DNA of 64,000 nucleotides from SIG603 sp964369225 (GCA_964369225.1 CAYJER010000004.1:1-64000), one strand, 5' to 3'. Positions 22,501 through 31,099 are shown, counted from the first letter of the stretch. Notes: generated by a model not told the origin, from the sequence alone. Numbers and translations are program-made.

Positions 22501-25500
22501 AGCTCTAGTATTCGACATGGAAGCAGAGACAGTATACACATTTGCTGACGAGGTAGTTCCTGTAGACCCTATCTATGGTAGAGTAGAGTGGGCAGACGAT
22601 AAAAATATCTCTTATATCACAGACCATTCTTACAAAATTTACCCTGTAGAAGTAGAGGGTTCAGACACACAATTAGCACAACTAAAATATACATTCCCTA
22701 AGGCTTTAGAAGACAAGCTAATTAGTTTCTTCTATATGGATAGCGAGTCAAACGGAGACGGCGAGTTTGAAATTATCATTGGTAACAGTGAAACAGGCTA
22801 TGGTAATGTTATCTCTTCTATAAATCCACAAGGTGTAGGAGACAGAGTATATTGGTTCTATGACCTAGTTGACGGCGAAAAAGTAAACGGTAAAGAACTA
22901 GATATCAGAAGAAGAAATGATCTTCATGAGTTCGAGATAAACATGACAAACGGCGATGGAACTCAAATCTATATGGATAGTATCCTAGTGTTTGACAACC
23001 AAAATCTAGAGACAATTGATTATTTAGAGTTTATAGTTCATAAGACAGGCACAGAATTAGGCACATATATTTCTGTTGATGAGCTTAGCTTCCTAGACGC
23101 TAACCCTGTTACTTCTATCTCATACCCTAGCGACACAGTTACTTTAGGATACTATGAGACATACGAGATGAACGTTGTAAACTGGATTATCGAGAAAGAG
23201 CATGACTATGCAACTACAGACATGTTTACTTATTCAGTTGCAGATACATCAGTAGCACAAATCACAAATGGCGGATCAATTCAGCCTTATAATCCAGGCG
23301 AAACTACAGCTACAATAACATCTTCAAACGGTGTTACTAAAACTGTTAATGTAATAGTTAAAGATTTTGCAGTTGAGTCAGTTTCATTAAGCGACTCACC
23401 TATTACACACGAGGCAAACATTGTTGACGGTGGCACTATAACAATGGAGCCAGAGGAGATAATGGTTCTAAACGCACTTATCACTCCTTCAAACGCTACA
23501 AATTTAACAAAAACTTGGGATTCTTCTAACGAGGCAGTAGCTACAGTTAAAGACGGACAAATCACAACAATTGCAGAGGGCGAAACTGTAATCACAGTTA
23601 CTACAGAAGATGGCTCTAAGACAGCCTCTGTAACTATAGTAGTAGCTAAAGACAACCATGAGTATGGAATTGAAGTTTTCGTTGCTACAAATGGTAATGA
23701 CTTCACAGGCGACGGCTCTATGGAAAACCCATATGCAACTATCGAAAGAGCAAGAGACGAAATTCGTTCTTACAATGACTTTATCGAAATGGGCGCAGTA
23801 GTATACCTAAGAGAGGGTACATACGTTATTTCAGAGGGCATTGAGTTTAAAACTATGGACTCTGGAACAGATGCAGACCCAATTAAGTACACAGCTTATA
23901 ATGGTGAAGACGTTAAATTATCAGGTGCTTTATCAATTAAACCATCTGACTTAAGCCTAACTACAGAAGCTAACGAGATTTATGCAAATCTACAAGACTA
24001 TGCAAAAGGCGAAGTTTATGAGGTAGACCTAACTAATTATCTACCTGAAGATATGATTTCACCTCTAGCTCAAGGCTATGGTTCAAGAACTGCAGACGTT
24101 GGTGGCTGGCTATATAATGACGGCTACAATGTTGATATCCCTTACTATTCAGTATCATACGACGGCTCACTTCAAACTCTAGCTAGATGGCCAAATGAGG
24201 ACGCTGCTGGTTTAGGCGGAACTTCATATTCTGGTTATGCAAGAATTAACGCAGTTCTTGATGCAGGTCAAGTTCTTAGAATGTGGAACGATGACCAAAT
24301 CGGTATGGCTGAATATATACCACCAGAAGAGTGGGACCCATATGATAACATGGTATTTAGAGTTGATGCACTAGCAGACAGAATGGAAACATGGAATGGT
24401 ATTCCACTAGATGGTTCAGATTTATCAGAATACAACATCTGGTTTAATGGTTACACTAGTGTTGACTACACAATCCAAACTTCTCCTATTAAATCACTAA
24501 CTACAGACGGAGTTCTAGCCTCAGAGTTCGCTTGTATCTACTGGGCAAGAAGCAACAGCTACAACCGTTTATTCGTATACAACTTAATCCAAGAGCTTGA
24601 TATTCCTGGCGAGTGGTATATTGACGAAAACACTAAGAAACTTTACATCTACCCACCAGAGGGTTCAGACCTTTCAAGCAATGAAGAGCTTATAAATATC
24701 TCTTTATTGACAGAAACAATGTTTACCCTAAACGAGACAAACAATATCACAATTTCAGAGCTTACATTATCAGACATGCTAGGCGGAGCATATGTAGTAA
24801 ACGGCGGTACAAACAATGTTCTTTCAAGAAGTACTGTAACTAATACTTCAAGCCGTATCGGTAGCGTAAATGATACAGCAGACTCATGGGCTATGAACAA
24901 TGGCATTGAGTATTGCACAGTTGTAGATGTAAACGGTGGTTTCACAATCACAGCTGGTGACTTTAAGACTTTAACTCCAGGCAATAACTTTATCAATGGT
25001 TGTACTTTTGATAACTACCAAACTATGACAACAGGCTTTAATTCAGCCGTAATTTTACATGGTGTTGGTAATGTGGCTTCAAGTAATGAGATTAAAAATT
25101 CACCAAATAATGCCTTAATGTGGCAAGGTAACGATCATGTTATCGAGTTTAACGACATTCACGACGTTGCAGAGTCAACAACAGATACATCAGCTATCTA
25201 CACAGGTAGAAACACTCTTCACAGAGGTACAGTTATAAAGAATAACTACATTCATGACATAGGTGCAAACGGCAGATACTCACATAACTCTGCTATCTAC
25301 CTAGATGACGTTGCAGGCGGAATAATGATGTATGACAACGTTATTGAGAATGTTTACTGGGGAGTATTCGTAAACGGTGGACAAGACAATACAATGATAA
25401 ACAACACAATTGCTAATTGTCAATATGGTGTTGTTGCAAACGACTGGTCTTATGCTTGGCTATCAAGATGGTATCAACATGGATACGGATTATATTATGA

Positions 25501-25738
25501 TTCAGGTAGCATGGAGCCTGTAGACATTGACTGGTGGTCAGATGACAGCCCATATGCTAAATATCCTCATCTACAAACAATTTATGAAGATGAAAGAAAC
25601 GACAGTATCTACAACAAGGTTATAAACACTTATTACCCAGATACTAACGATCTATTCAACTACATGATTAGAGAAGTTCAGCCAAACGCTACAAACGAGA
25701 TTAAAGACTGGTACTTTGAGAAAAATAATACTAAGTAA
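19595..25738 (+). CDS. Giant secreted multidomain right-handed beta-helix protein (GH141-like), paralogue B
   Basis: A 2047-residue paralogue of the protein at 11334. The signal peptide is about 1-29 (MFKKIKKALATTLALAMF...AYAEE). Three units of LamG-like sandwich plus Ig-like DGG/DSG-x-T-W module follow (about 30-310, 320-605, 610-905). Then come a FIVAR-like helical module (about 912-975), a further LamG-like module, two Big_2 domains (about 1170-1349) and a GH141-like beta-helix (about 1356-2047: EVFVATNGNDFTGDGSMENP, ARWPNED, GEWYID and the turn-rich SAIYLDDVAGGIMMYDNVIE). It has one more LamG-Ig unit than paralogue A. AAGGAGAGAAAAGCG precedes the ATG, almost the same as before 17018. No dockerin or wall anchor is visible. 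It is likely a secreted polysaccharide-degrading enzyme, with the substrate unknown. Confidence 0.85.
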   Translation: MFKKIKKALATTLALAMFVSVPFPTAYAEEIVDTSFMLDFEEASDLEGLHDNKGVEPTIAQGMGYNGGDALKIEPNTEAAKIGYDVGYEFEEIQVGKVVSAWIYDDGTTSPAPHIVMHLTGSSDATSEANRIYFGIRSNAYSAFSGTSTAYVNYDVVNNVSRSTGWHNIVVDMSVAGKVTYLIDGTEYAVQTLEEGELAEFKKISFINFWSAAPSNVYIDDISVTDSVPVVAKNGKVNDVENTFTWTPADGTVATDYEYSVDSGNTWMPATTNVIAVGDKNIAKGQIMVRYVEEGTTHPSIANAENFTTAAEIITEISQTKDFEIQADAGTAIDPLLGFGTTKGTFALSEAGDPVYDGLNSLKLTYDEKNVGMDIFFSYDEVQVGKKVSFMLYDDLDPARIMTLKLTGSTKTTSDAYIQYFGLKNTNGNPNVQYNAFTQTTNDEGKLSYTSFSPKYATRTEGWNEITIDMTIAGEVSYYVNDHKVGTLALEDGEYAEFKTVTFGNSWLEPSDPEKQSVYIDNFTVSEPAPTPSNLVVDDEANTLSFTAKDGIPDAFMYEYTLDGGQTWTTATSFVIYVGNKEIAVNDISIRNKVPEGETGRYPSVMATTGFTSTTNMNLDMEDSTDMLAFYNGGNGTDVDLRVSNEYSRSGVSSMQITPLTAQPDGVNPNFIKYPFDVQLSIDELIEGKVLSIWYYDQMVTGTVHFKGVAKAEDTDNSGKLPDGSSFVLGVDTNASMDKYSLRPYWGTSTVSTQERTEGWHLYQWDYATTPGMCAVYVDDTLVGTYEADGFNEFAFIDFWSQGQYIHYYDDLTITDSREDVVMVPDAPTNPVSDDANNTFAWDYVEGKTEASLYEYSIDGGKTFSDVTANPQPVPEQMIEPGELMVRLKATDTDVAGMVLRNEARFSDPATVAAANLISLLEFCASSNANDYTAESYAVFMDAVEIGQTALETEGDYQAAIDAISAAREALVFDMEAETVYTFADEVVPVDPIYGRVEWADDKNISYITDHSYKIYPVEVEGSDTQLAQLKYTFPKALEDKLISFFYMDSESNGDGEFEIIIGNSETGYGNVISSINPQGVGDRVYWFYDLVDGEKVNGKELDIRRRNDLHEFEINMTNGDGTQIYMDSILVFDNQNLETIDYLEFIVHKTGTELGTYISVDELSFLDANPVTSISYPSDTVTLGYYETYEMNVVNWIIEKEHDYATTDMFTYSVADTSVAQITNGGSIQPYNPGETTATITSSNGVTKTVNVIVKDFAVESVSLSDSPITHEANIVDGGTITMEPEEIMVLNALITPSNATNLTKTWDSSNEAVATVKDGQITTIAEGETVITVTTEDGSKTASVTIVVAKDNHEYGIEVFVATNGNDFTGDGSMENPYATIERARDEIRSYNDFIEMGAVVYLREGTYVISEGIEFKTMDSGTDADPIKYTAYNGEDVKLSGALSIKPSDLSLTTEANEIYANLQDYAKGEVYEVDLTNYLPEDMISPLAQGYGSRTADVGGWLYNDGYNVDIPYYSVSYDGSLQTLARWPNEDAAGLGGTSYSGYARINAVLDAGQVLRMWNDDQIGMAEYIPPEEWDPYDNMVFRVDALADRMETWNGIPLDGSDLSEYNIWFNGYTSVDYTIQTSPIKSLTTDGVLASEFACIYWARSNSYNRLFVYNLIQELDIPGEWYIDENTKKLYIYPPEGSDLSSNEELINISLLTETMFTLNETNNITISELTLSDMLGGAYVVNGGTNNVLSRSTVTNTSSRIGSVNDTADSWAMNNGIEYCTVVDVNGGFTITAGDFKTLTPGNNFINGCTFDNYQTMTTGFNSAVILHGVGNVASSNEIKNSPNNALMWQGNDHVIEFNDIHDVAESTTDTSAIYTGRNTLHRGTVIKNNYIHDIGANGRYSHNSAIYLDDVAGGIMMYDNVIENVYWGVFVNGGQDNTMINNTIANCQYGVVANDWSYAWLSRWYQHGYGLYYDSGSMEPVDIDWWSDDSPYAKYPHLQTIYEDERNDSIYNKVINTYYPDTNDLFNYMIREVQPNATNEIKDWYFEKNNTK

Positions 25739-25752
25739 TATCTAAAAAATTA

Positions 25753-25788
25753 TGCGTCCTACATTAATTTGTGGGACGCAGTTTGTTT
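25753..25788 (+). terminator. Terminator of the second beta-helix gene
   Basis: TGCGTCCTAC and GTGGGACGCA form a 10-bp stem with one G-U, followed by GTTTGTTT, 14 nt after the stop codon. It is nearly the same stem as the hydantoinase terminator at 5284. Confidence 0.8.
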
Positions 25789-25789
25789 A

Positions 25790-25958
25790 AGTGAAGAGTG
25801 AAAAATGAATAGTGAAAAGTTTATGCGAAAATCCTTACGGATTTTTTGATTAAATTTAATTTGTAAAATTTCACAAACCAATGTAGGGGCGGATATTATC
25901 CGCCTATGAAACTTAGGCAAAATCAAAAACTTTTAGGCGGATAATATCCGCCCCTACA
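25790..25958 (+). repeat. Composite gene-3' repeat element, GGCGGAT palindrome
   Basis: An AGTGAAGAGTGAAAAATGAA tract, a small terminator hairpin AAAATCC/GGATTTTTT (25828-25847), a linker, then a palindrome with perfect 24-nt arms (25882-25905 and 25935-25958). The palindrome is almost identical to the one in the 164-bp element at 9995-10158, including its loop. The tail to about 26010 (GACAAGTCCGCACAGAGACTCTCCC) is a diverged outer end. Confidence 0.85.
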
Positions 25959-26079
25959 TGGCTAAACTTTATAAGAGACAAGTCCGCACAGAGACTCTCC
26001 CTCTTGATAGGTGTTATATTACAAAAGTAATTCTTATATAACATATAACAATAAAATTGTATTTTTTTGTCATAAGCTC

Positions 26080-26108
26080 TTGACTAAATTGTTGATATAC
26101 TGTAAAAT
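26080..26108 (+). promoter_or_regulatory. Promoter of the uracil/xanthine permease gene
   Basis: TTGACT (26080-26085), 17-bp spacer, TAAAAT (26103-26108). No purine riboswitch core was seen between it and the gene. Confidence 0.75.
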
Positions 26109-26139
26109 AATTGTAAACAAAAAATTTAAGGAGAGTTTT

Positions 26140-27393
26140 ATGGAAAAAAATCGTATTATCCAAGTTGAGGACAAAGTCCCACTAAAACTTATGTTGCCAT
26201 TGTCACTGCAACACATGTTTGCTATGTTCGGAGCATCTGTCCTAGTCCCTACCATTTTTGGTATTAACCCAGCAATTGTTCTTTTTATGAACGGCTTAGG
26301 AACATTGCTATTCATTGTTATCACAAAAGGTAAAGCTCCGGCTTACCTAGGTTCTAGTTTTGCATTCTTGGCAACTGGTGGAGCTATTATAGCCGAGAAA
26401 GGCTATTCATACGCTCTAGGCGGTTTCGTAGCCGTTGGTGCTTTAGGTTGCGTACTAGCCCTAATCGTTTGGAAGTTTGGCATTAAATGGATTGATGTTG
26501 TATTACCACCGGCTGCAATGGGTCCTGTGGTTGCGTTAATCGGTCTAGAGCTTGTAGGTTCAGCCGCTAGCACAGCAGGTTTAACAGGTGTTGATGTTAT
26601 CGACCCTAATAACGCAATTGTATTCTTATTAACAGTTTCTACAGCTGTATTCGGTTCGGTTCTATTCAGAAAATTCTTTGCGATTATTCCTATATTAATA
26701 GCTATAATTGTAGGATATGTGACAGCTCTAGCTTTAGGAATGATAAGCTTTGATAATATCAATGCCGCTCCATGGTTTGCGCTACCAAATTTCTCATTCC
26801 CAAGATTTGATGTTTCTTCAATGTTAATGATGTTACCAGTATTACTAGTTATCACATCAGAGCATATAGGACACCAAATTGTTACAAGTAAGATTGTAGG
26901 CAGAGATTTATTAAAAGACCCAGGTCTTCACAGATCATTGTTTGCAGATAACTTCTCAAGTATGTTATCTGGTTTTATAGGTTCAGTTCCTACAACTACA
27001 TACGGCGAGAACATAGGCGTTATGGCTATCACAAAAGTGTTTAGCGTAAGAGTTATTGCAGGTGCTGCAATGTTCTCTATACTATTCTCATTTATCGGTA
27101 AGTTCTCAGCTTTAATAACTACTATACCAGGCGCTGTTATTGGCGGTATCTCTTTCTTACTATATGGTATGATAGGTGCTTCTGGTATTAGAGTTTTAGT
27201 TGACTCAAAAGTTGACTACAACAAGGCTAAGAACATGGTTCTTACTTCTATAGTATTTGTTACTGGTCTTTCAGGAATTAAGTTTAGCATTGGCGCTGTT
27301 AATTTAAGCGGAATGGTTTTAGCTAGTGTTGTAGCAATCGTTCTAAGCTTAATATTCTATATCTTTGAAAAACTAGGCGTTGAGAGCAACTAA
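26140..27393 (+). CDS. uraA: NCS2-family nucleobase permease (UraA-like)
   Basis: A 417-residue membrane transporter that would import uracil or a related base with protons. The ATG at 26140 (MEKNRIIQVEDKVPLKLMLP) follows AAGGAGAG; an upstream in-frame ATG at 26011 has no ribosome site and would add non-family residues. Motifs are SLQHMFAMFGASVLVPTIFG (about 22-41), YLGSSFAFLA (about 70-79) and the substrate-site region SEHIGHQIVTSKIVGRDL (about 245-262) with SVPTTTYGENIGVMAITKVF (about 286-305), typical of uracil transporters. It is a single gene between its own promoter and terminator. Xanthine transport is possible but the GHQ/TTYGENIG pattern favours uracil. Confidence 0.88.
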   Translation: MEKNRIIQVEDKVPLKLMLPLSLQHMFAMFGASVLVPTIFGINPAIVLFMNGLGTLLFIVITKGKAPAYLGSSFAFLATGGAIIAEKGYSYALGGFVAVGALGCVLALIVWKFGIKWIDVVLPPAAMGPVVALIGLELVGSAASTAGLTGVDVIDPNNAIVFLLTVSTAVFGSVLFRKFFAIIPILIAIIVGYVTALALGMISFDNINAAPWFALPNFSFPRFDVSSMLMMLPVLLVITSEHIGHQIVTSKIVGRDLLKDPGLHRSLFADNFSSMLSGFIGSVPTTTYGENIGVMAITKVFSVRVIAGAAMFSILFSFIGKFSALITTIPGAVIGGISFLLYGMIGASGIRVLVDSKVDYNKAKNMVLTSIVFVTGLSGIKFSIGAVNLSGMVLASVVAIVLSLIFYIFEKLGVESN

Positions 27394-27402
27394 TAAAATT
27401 TT

Positions 27403-27430
27403 AGGAACGGTTTATACCGTTCCTTTTTTT
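27403..27430 (+). terminator. Terminator of uraA
   Basis: AGGAACGG, TTTATA loop, CCGTTCCT then TTTTTT. The stem word GGAACGG...CCGTTCC resembles the inner palindrome of the repeat element that starts right after it. Confidence 0.9.
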
Positions 27431-27614
27431 AGTGAAAAGTGAAAAATGAATAGTGAAAAGTTCATGTGAAAATCCTTGCGGATTTTTTGATTAAAGGTTT
27501 TTTGAATTAAAACAAATTCGTTGAAACGCACAAACTGATGTAAGGAACGCTCTTGACCGTTCCCTAGAATAATACTCCTAAGAGGCACGTCTGCACGGAG
27601 GGTCGCCTCTACAA
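27431..27614 (+). repeat. Composite gene-3' repeat element with a one-armed palindrome
   Basis: AGTGAAAAGTGAAAAATGAA tract, terminator-like AAAATCC/GGATTTTTT (about 27470-27489), a linker with CGTTGAAACGCACAAA, a single hairpin TGTAAGGAACG...CGTTCCCTA (27539-27566), then CTAAGAGGCACGTCTG (27578-27593) and a CCTCTACAA end. The tail matches that of the element after aroB. Confidence 0.8.
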
Positions 27615-28074
27615 TTAAAATTATGTCGAAACCGAATTAAGTTACAACGGTGTAACAACTAATTACAGAAATGATAGCTACTAAGCCTAAATAGTGAAAA
27701 TAGTGGCATATTTTGCATATAAAAAAAGAAATTAGTTCACTTGTATACATATTTAGTCGTGGATTAAGCAAAAATATTGAGAAGTGAATTTATATTAATA
27801 CATAATTAAGGCGTTAATAAGGCTAAAAGTAGACTTTAAAAGTTAAATAATGAATAAATATACATTTGGCTAAACAAATTACAATATTTTAACCTTTGTT
27901 ACAGTTCAATTTCTACATTTTGCACATTGAAAAAGTTAATCGATTCTAACTAATTCTAAAATAATGCATAAAAAATTTTTAAAATTGATTTTAAAATTAA
28001 ACTAAAAGGCAAAAGCGTTAAATTATGAATATACACAATTGTGCAAAATGACTATATTTGCTTATTGTTTGCAC
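27615..28074. other. AT-rich gap with no gene seen
   Basis: About 460 nt of very AT-rich sequence upstream of the 3D-domain gene. It has no good reading frame with a ribosome site and no recognised RNA. A short palindrome CACAATTGTG lies near 28034-28043, 32 nt before the -35 box at 28075, and could be an operator. Confidence 0.4.
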
Positions 28075-28103
28075 TTGACAAATCGTCGAAATTGATATAT
28101 ACT
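28075..28103 (+). promoter_or_regulatory. Promoter of the 3D-domain gene
   Basis: TTGACA (28075-28080), 17-bp spacer, TATACT (28098-28103). A strong match 43 nt before the start codon. Confidence 0.85.
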
Positions 28104-28145
28104 GCCCTAGAACCGAAAAAACAATCGGAATTATTGGAGGTATAT

Positions 28146-29525
28146 ATGAAATCTTTAAATATATTTAAACCATCTACAAAGATAGCCGTTTTGGCATCAA
28201 TTATTGCGGTAACAGTTGTTATTACTTCTCTTGTAACTGTTTTTGCTAGTGGTATTCCATGTATGGTTGTCGATGGCGAAGAAAGCTACAGCTTCACAAT
28301 TAATAGTACAGAGGAAGAAGTAATTTTAGACCTAGCTGTTCAAAACGGTATGCCAGAAATGGAAGAGGGCGATATCTTAGTAGAAGAAGGTGGCAAGTAC
28401 ATAGTAAAGCGTTCAGTTGATGTAAGCTTTGAAGAGACAGACCTTACAGCTTATGAAGGCGAGACTGTGGAGCAAATCTTAAACAATAATGAAGTAGTGC
28501 TTAACGAGAAAGACATTGTTACACCAGAGCTTGACACAATTATAAATACAGCTACTGAAATAGATGTTCAATATTATAATGAAGTTCTAATTAACTATGG
28601 TGCAAAAACGATTGAAACTTACACATATGACGCTGATGTGCAAATGGCTTATGATAACGCTGAAATCGCACCACACGCTAAAGATATAGTAAAAGAGTCA
28701 ACAACCGACGAGTACGACCTAGTAATTGAGATTACAAAGGCAAAGAATGTTGAACTTTATATAAACGGTGAGCCAACAGAAATTTACACTCATGCAGAAA
28801 CAGTAGGCGACTTACTAACAGAAGAAAACGTAGTTTTTACTCATGAGCTAGAAACAGTAAACTTTGATTTAGACCAAGAGCTAATGACTAACATGAATGT
28901 AAGAGTAGAGCTTTTAAGAACAGTAGAAGAAACAATAGAAGTTGAAATAGAGTACGACACAGTAACTAAGACAGATTCAAGTGAATATCAAGGCACATCT
29001 TATGTAGAGTCTCATGGTGAAAACGGAGTGATGACACAAGATGTAATTCAAACTTATATAGGTGATGAAGTAATAAGCACAGAAGTTATAGGTGAAGAGG
29101 TAACTAAAGAGCCAGTAGACGAGGTTGTAGTTAAGGGAACAAAGCAAAATATTACAGGTCCTACAGCACCACCAGCTAACACAGGAGACACAAGCAGTGG
29201 AAACACATTTGTAGATTACAATGGAAACGTTGTTGAGTATCTAGATGTAATGGTTGGTGAATCAACCGCTTACACAGCACCAGGTGGTATAACATCAATG
29301 GGCTGGGACGCTCAAGTAGGAATAGTGGCGGTAAACCCAAATGTTATTCCTTATGGAACTAAACTTTATATCACATCAAACAGCGTGGTTTATGGTTACG
29401 CAATAGCAGGTGACACAGGCGGAGCGTTATTATATGGAAACGTGCTTGTAGACTTATATTATGATACATTGCAAGAGTGCTACAACTTTGGCAGACGTGA
29501 CATGACAGTTTATATCTTAGACTAA
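28146..29525 (+). CDS. Secreted DUF348-G5-3D domain protein (YabE-like cell-wall hydrolase)
   Basis: The ATG at 28146 follows GGAGG; the frame is open further upstream but without a ribosome site. It has 459 residues: an N-terminal helix serving as signal or anchor (about 12-35), then ubiquitin-like DUF348 repeats (VQNGMPEMEEGDILVE; GETVEQILNNNEVVLNEKDIV; AETVGDLLTEENVVFTHE) and a G5-type domain (about 255-335). After a short PTAPPANTGD linker comes a C-terminal 3D domain (about 375-459: GESTAYTAPGG, VGIVAVNPNVIPYGTKLYI, AIAGDTGG, VLVDLYY). The conserved aspartates of GWD, AGDTGG and VDLYY are present. This layout is that of B. subtilis YabE and related peptidoglycan lytic transglycosylases, so it probably cuts wall glycan. 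It stands alone with its own promoter and terminator. Confidence 0.88.
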   Translation: MKSLNIFKPSTKIAVLASIIAVTVVITSLVTVFASGIPCMVVDGEESYSFTINSTEEEVILDLAVQNGMPEMEEGDILVEEGGKYIVKRSVDVSFEETDLTAYEGETVEQILNNNEVVLNEKDIVTPELDTIINTATEIDVQYYNEVLINYGAKTIETYTYDADVQMAYDNAEIAPHAKDIVKESTTDEYDLVIEITKAKNVELYINGEPTEIYTHAETVGDLLTEENVVFTHELETVNFDLDQELMTNMNVRVELLRTVEETIEVEIEYDTVTKTDSSEYQGTSYVESHGENGVMTQDVIQTYIGDEVISTEVIGEEVTKEPVDEVVVKGTKQNITGPTAPPANTGDTSSGNTFVDYNGNVVEYLDVMVGESTAYTAPGGITSMGWDAQVGIVAVNPNVIPYGTKLYITSNSVVYGYAIAGDTGGALLYGNVLVDLYYDTLQECYNFGRRDMTVYILD

Positions 29526-29530
29526 TATAA

Positions 29531-29562
29531 AAAGGGTAACGGAGAAATCGGTTGCCCTTTTT
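29531..29562 (+). terminator. Terminator of the 3D-domain gene
   Basis: AAAGGGTAAC pairs with GTTGCCCTTT (one G-U) around a 10-nt loop and ends in TTTTT. Confidence 0.85.
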
Positions 29563-29728
29563 CTGACTAAAGCTTTTAAAACAGTGTTTAAAAAAACAAA
29601 AAAAATTATTATACGTATACAATGAGAGAACTTTATATTGTAAGATTAATCATTATATAGTATAATACGGTGGATTTACACTATATATAGTATGAAATAA
29701 AAAATATTGAAATTATTTTAAATAACAC

Positions 29729-29757
29729 TTGCATTTTAGGGTGGTGTATGCTATTAT
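29729..29757 (+). promoter_or_regulatory. Promoter of the S10-spc-alpha cluster
   Basis: TTGCAT (29729-29734), 17-bp spacer, TATTAT (29752-29757) with an extended TGC before it; an overlapping TATAAT lies at 29755-29760. It is the only strong promoter before rpsJ. Confidence 0.75.
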
Positions 29758-29763
29758 AATAGA

Positions 29764-30061
29764 GCGTGACTGCACAGATATGCGATGAAGCGAGAGGTTG
29801 CAACGAATTTCGTTGGTTTTTTCGCCGAGTATGTCCGATTTTAAACCGGGCGACAAACATATAGATTAGGAACCATAGGCATTTTTGCCTAAAGGCCGTT
29901 TATCCATATGCTAGCTTATGCTAAACTTCCCGGATTTCACTTTTAATTAAAGGTGGGTCCGATTTTTTGTGAAAAAGCTCACAAACACCCGGCAGGGTGT
30001 GGATGTAAAAGCATGCAAATTTAGCCCGCCAACTATTACAAATTTTAAGGAGGCGATTACA
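29764..30061 (+). promoter_or_regulatory. Long structured 5' leader of rpsJ
   Basis: About 300 nt of non-coding leader with several stem-loops: CAACGAA/TTCGTTG (about 29798-29812), TAGGCA/TGCCTA (about 29877-29892), GTGA/TCAC (about 29969-29982) and ACACCC/GGGTGT (about 29985-30000). No T tract follows the last ones. The position before the first ribosomal protein gene suggests control by a ribosomal protein, but I cannot match it to a named RNA family. Confidence 0.55.
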
Positions 30062-30373
30062 GTGGCAGTCAAAGAAAAAATCAGGATAAGAATTAAGGGT
30101 TATGATCATCAATTAGTAGATGCGGCAGCAGCTAAGATTGTAATGACAGCTAAGAGAACAGGTGCAAGAGTTTCAGGTCCAATACCACTACCTACAGAGA
30201 AACAAATCATCACTATCTTACGTGCTGTTCACAAATACAAAGATAGCCGTGAGCAATTCGAGATGAGAACTCATAAAAGACTTATCGACATTTTAAGACC
30301 TAGCAACAAAACTGTTGAATCATTAATGGGTCTTGAGCTCCCCGCTGGTGTTGAGATAGAGATCAAACTTTAA
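30062..30373 (+). CDS. rpsJ: 30S ribosomal protein S10
   Basis: uS10 of the 30S head; also NusE in transcription antitermination complexes. The 103-residue product has the normal length, with KEKIRIRIKGYDHQLVDAAA at the start and ELPAGVEIEIKL at the end. The GTG at 30062 is chosen because AAGGAGG lies 8 nt upstream and the family starts just before KIRI; an ATG at 29969 would add 31 residues unlike the family. First gene of a 32-gene cluster. The upstream rpsL/rpsG/fusA/tuf genes often found nearby are absent here. Confidence 0.97.
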   Translation: MAVKEKIRIRIKGYDHQLVDAAAAKIVMTAKRTGARVSGPIPLPTEKQIITILRAVHKYKDSREQFEMRTHKRLIDILRPSNKTVESLMGLELPAGVEIEIKL

Positions 30374-30449
30374 TCAACGAACAAGCAGGTGGGTCATGTT
30401 GAAAGAAAACTTTCAACCAATAACCTAAAATTAGAAAGGATGCTCCAAG

Positions 30450-31082
30450 ATGAAAAAAGCAATTATCGGCAAGAAAATCGGTATGACACAGATTTTCGAC
30501 GAAAAAGGCAAAGTAGTACCAGTTACAGTTGTCGAGGCAGGACCATGTGTTGTGACTCAAATTAAGACAATGGAAAACGATGGCTACTGTGCAGTTCAAG
30601 TAGGTTACGGAGATCAAAAGCCACAAAGAATGACTAAACCTTTGTTAGGTCATTTCAAAAAAGGCGATGTAGCTCCAAAACACACATTAAGAGAATTCAG
30701 ATTCGATGATATAACAGCGTACAACGTAGGCGACCTTATCAAAGCAGATGTATTCGAGTCAGGTGACAAAGTTGATGTTACTGGCACAAGCAAAGGTAAA
30801 GGTTACGCCGGCGTTATTAAACGTTGGAACTTCCACAGACTAAAAGAGTCTCATGGTACAGGTCCTGTTCACCGTCACGGTGGTTCAAACGGTGCTTGTT
30901 CTGATCCATCAAGAGTTTACAAGGGCTTAAAGATGGCTGGACACTTAGGTGCTGAAAGAGTAACAGTCCAAAATCTAACAATAGTAAAAGTTGACGTTGA
31001 AAACAACCTTATCGCTATTAAGGGTGCTATTCCAGGACCTAACGGTGGCAAAGTTGTTATTCGTAACAATGTTAAAGGATAA
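30450..31082 (+). CDS. rplC: 50S ribosomal protein L3
   Basis: uL3, an early assembly protein of the 50S subunit that reaches the peptidyl transferase centre. 210 residues, as expected. The start MKKAIIGKKIGMTQIFDEKG and the central GTSKGKGYAGVIKRWNF plus GSNGACSDPSRVYKGLKMAGH are typical; the usual SIGASSDPSRV loop reads NGACSDPSRV. GAAAGGATG lies before the ATG. The 76-nt gap from rpsJ holds no promoter. Confidence 0.97.
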   Translation: MKKAIIGKKIGMTQIFDEKGKVVPVTVVEAGPCVVTQIKTMENDGYCAVQVGYGDQKPQRMTKPLLGHFKKGDVAPKHTLREFRFDDITAYNVGDLIKADVFESGDKVDVTGTSKGKGYAGVIKRWNFHRLKESHGTGPVHRHGGSNGACSDPSRVYKGLKMAGHLGAERVTVQNLTIVKVDVENNLIAIKGAIPGPNGGKVVIRNNVKG

Positions 31083-31099
31083 GGGAAGGAGGAATAACC

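Noticed and set aside
25980..26140. A purine riboswitch upstream of the uracil/xanthine permease gene
   Set aside because: TATAACAT-like words occur but the conserved loop and core sequences are missing; only a promoter is supported.
29590..29760. A tRNA or 5S rRNA gene in the AT-rich stretch before the ribosomal protein cluster
   Set aside because: No cloverleaf, GGTTCRA box or 5S core could be placed in it.
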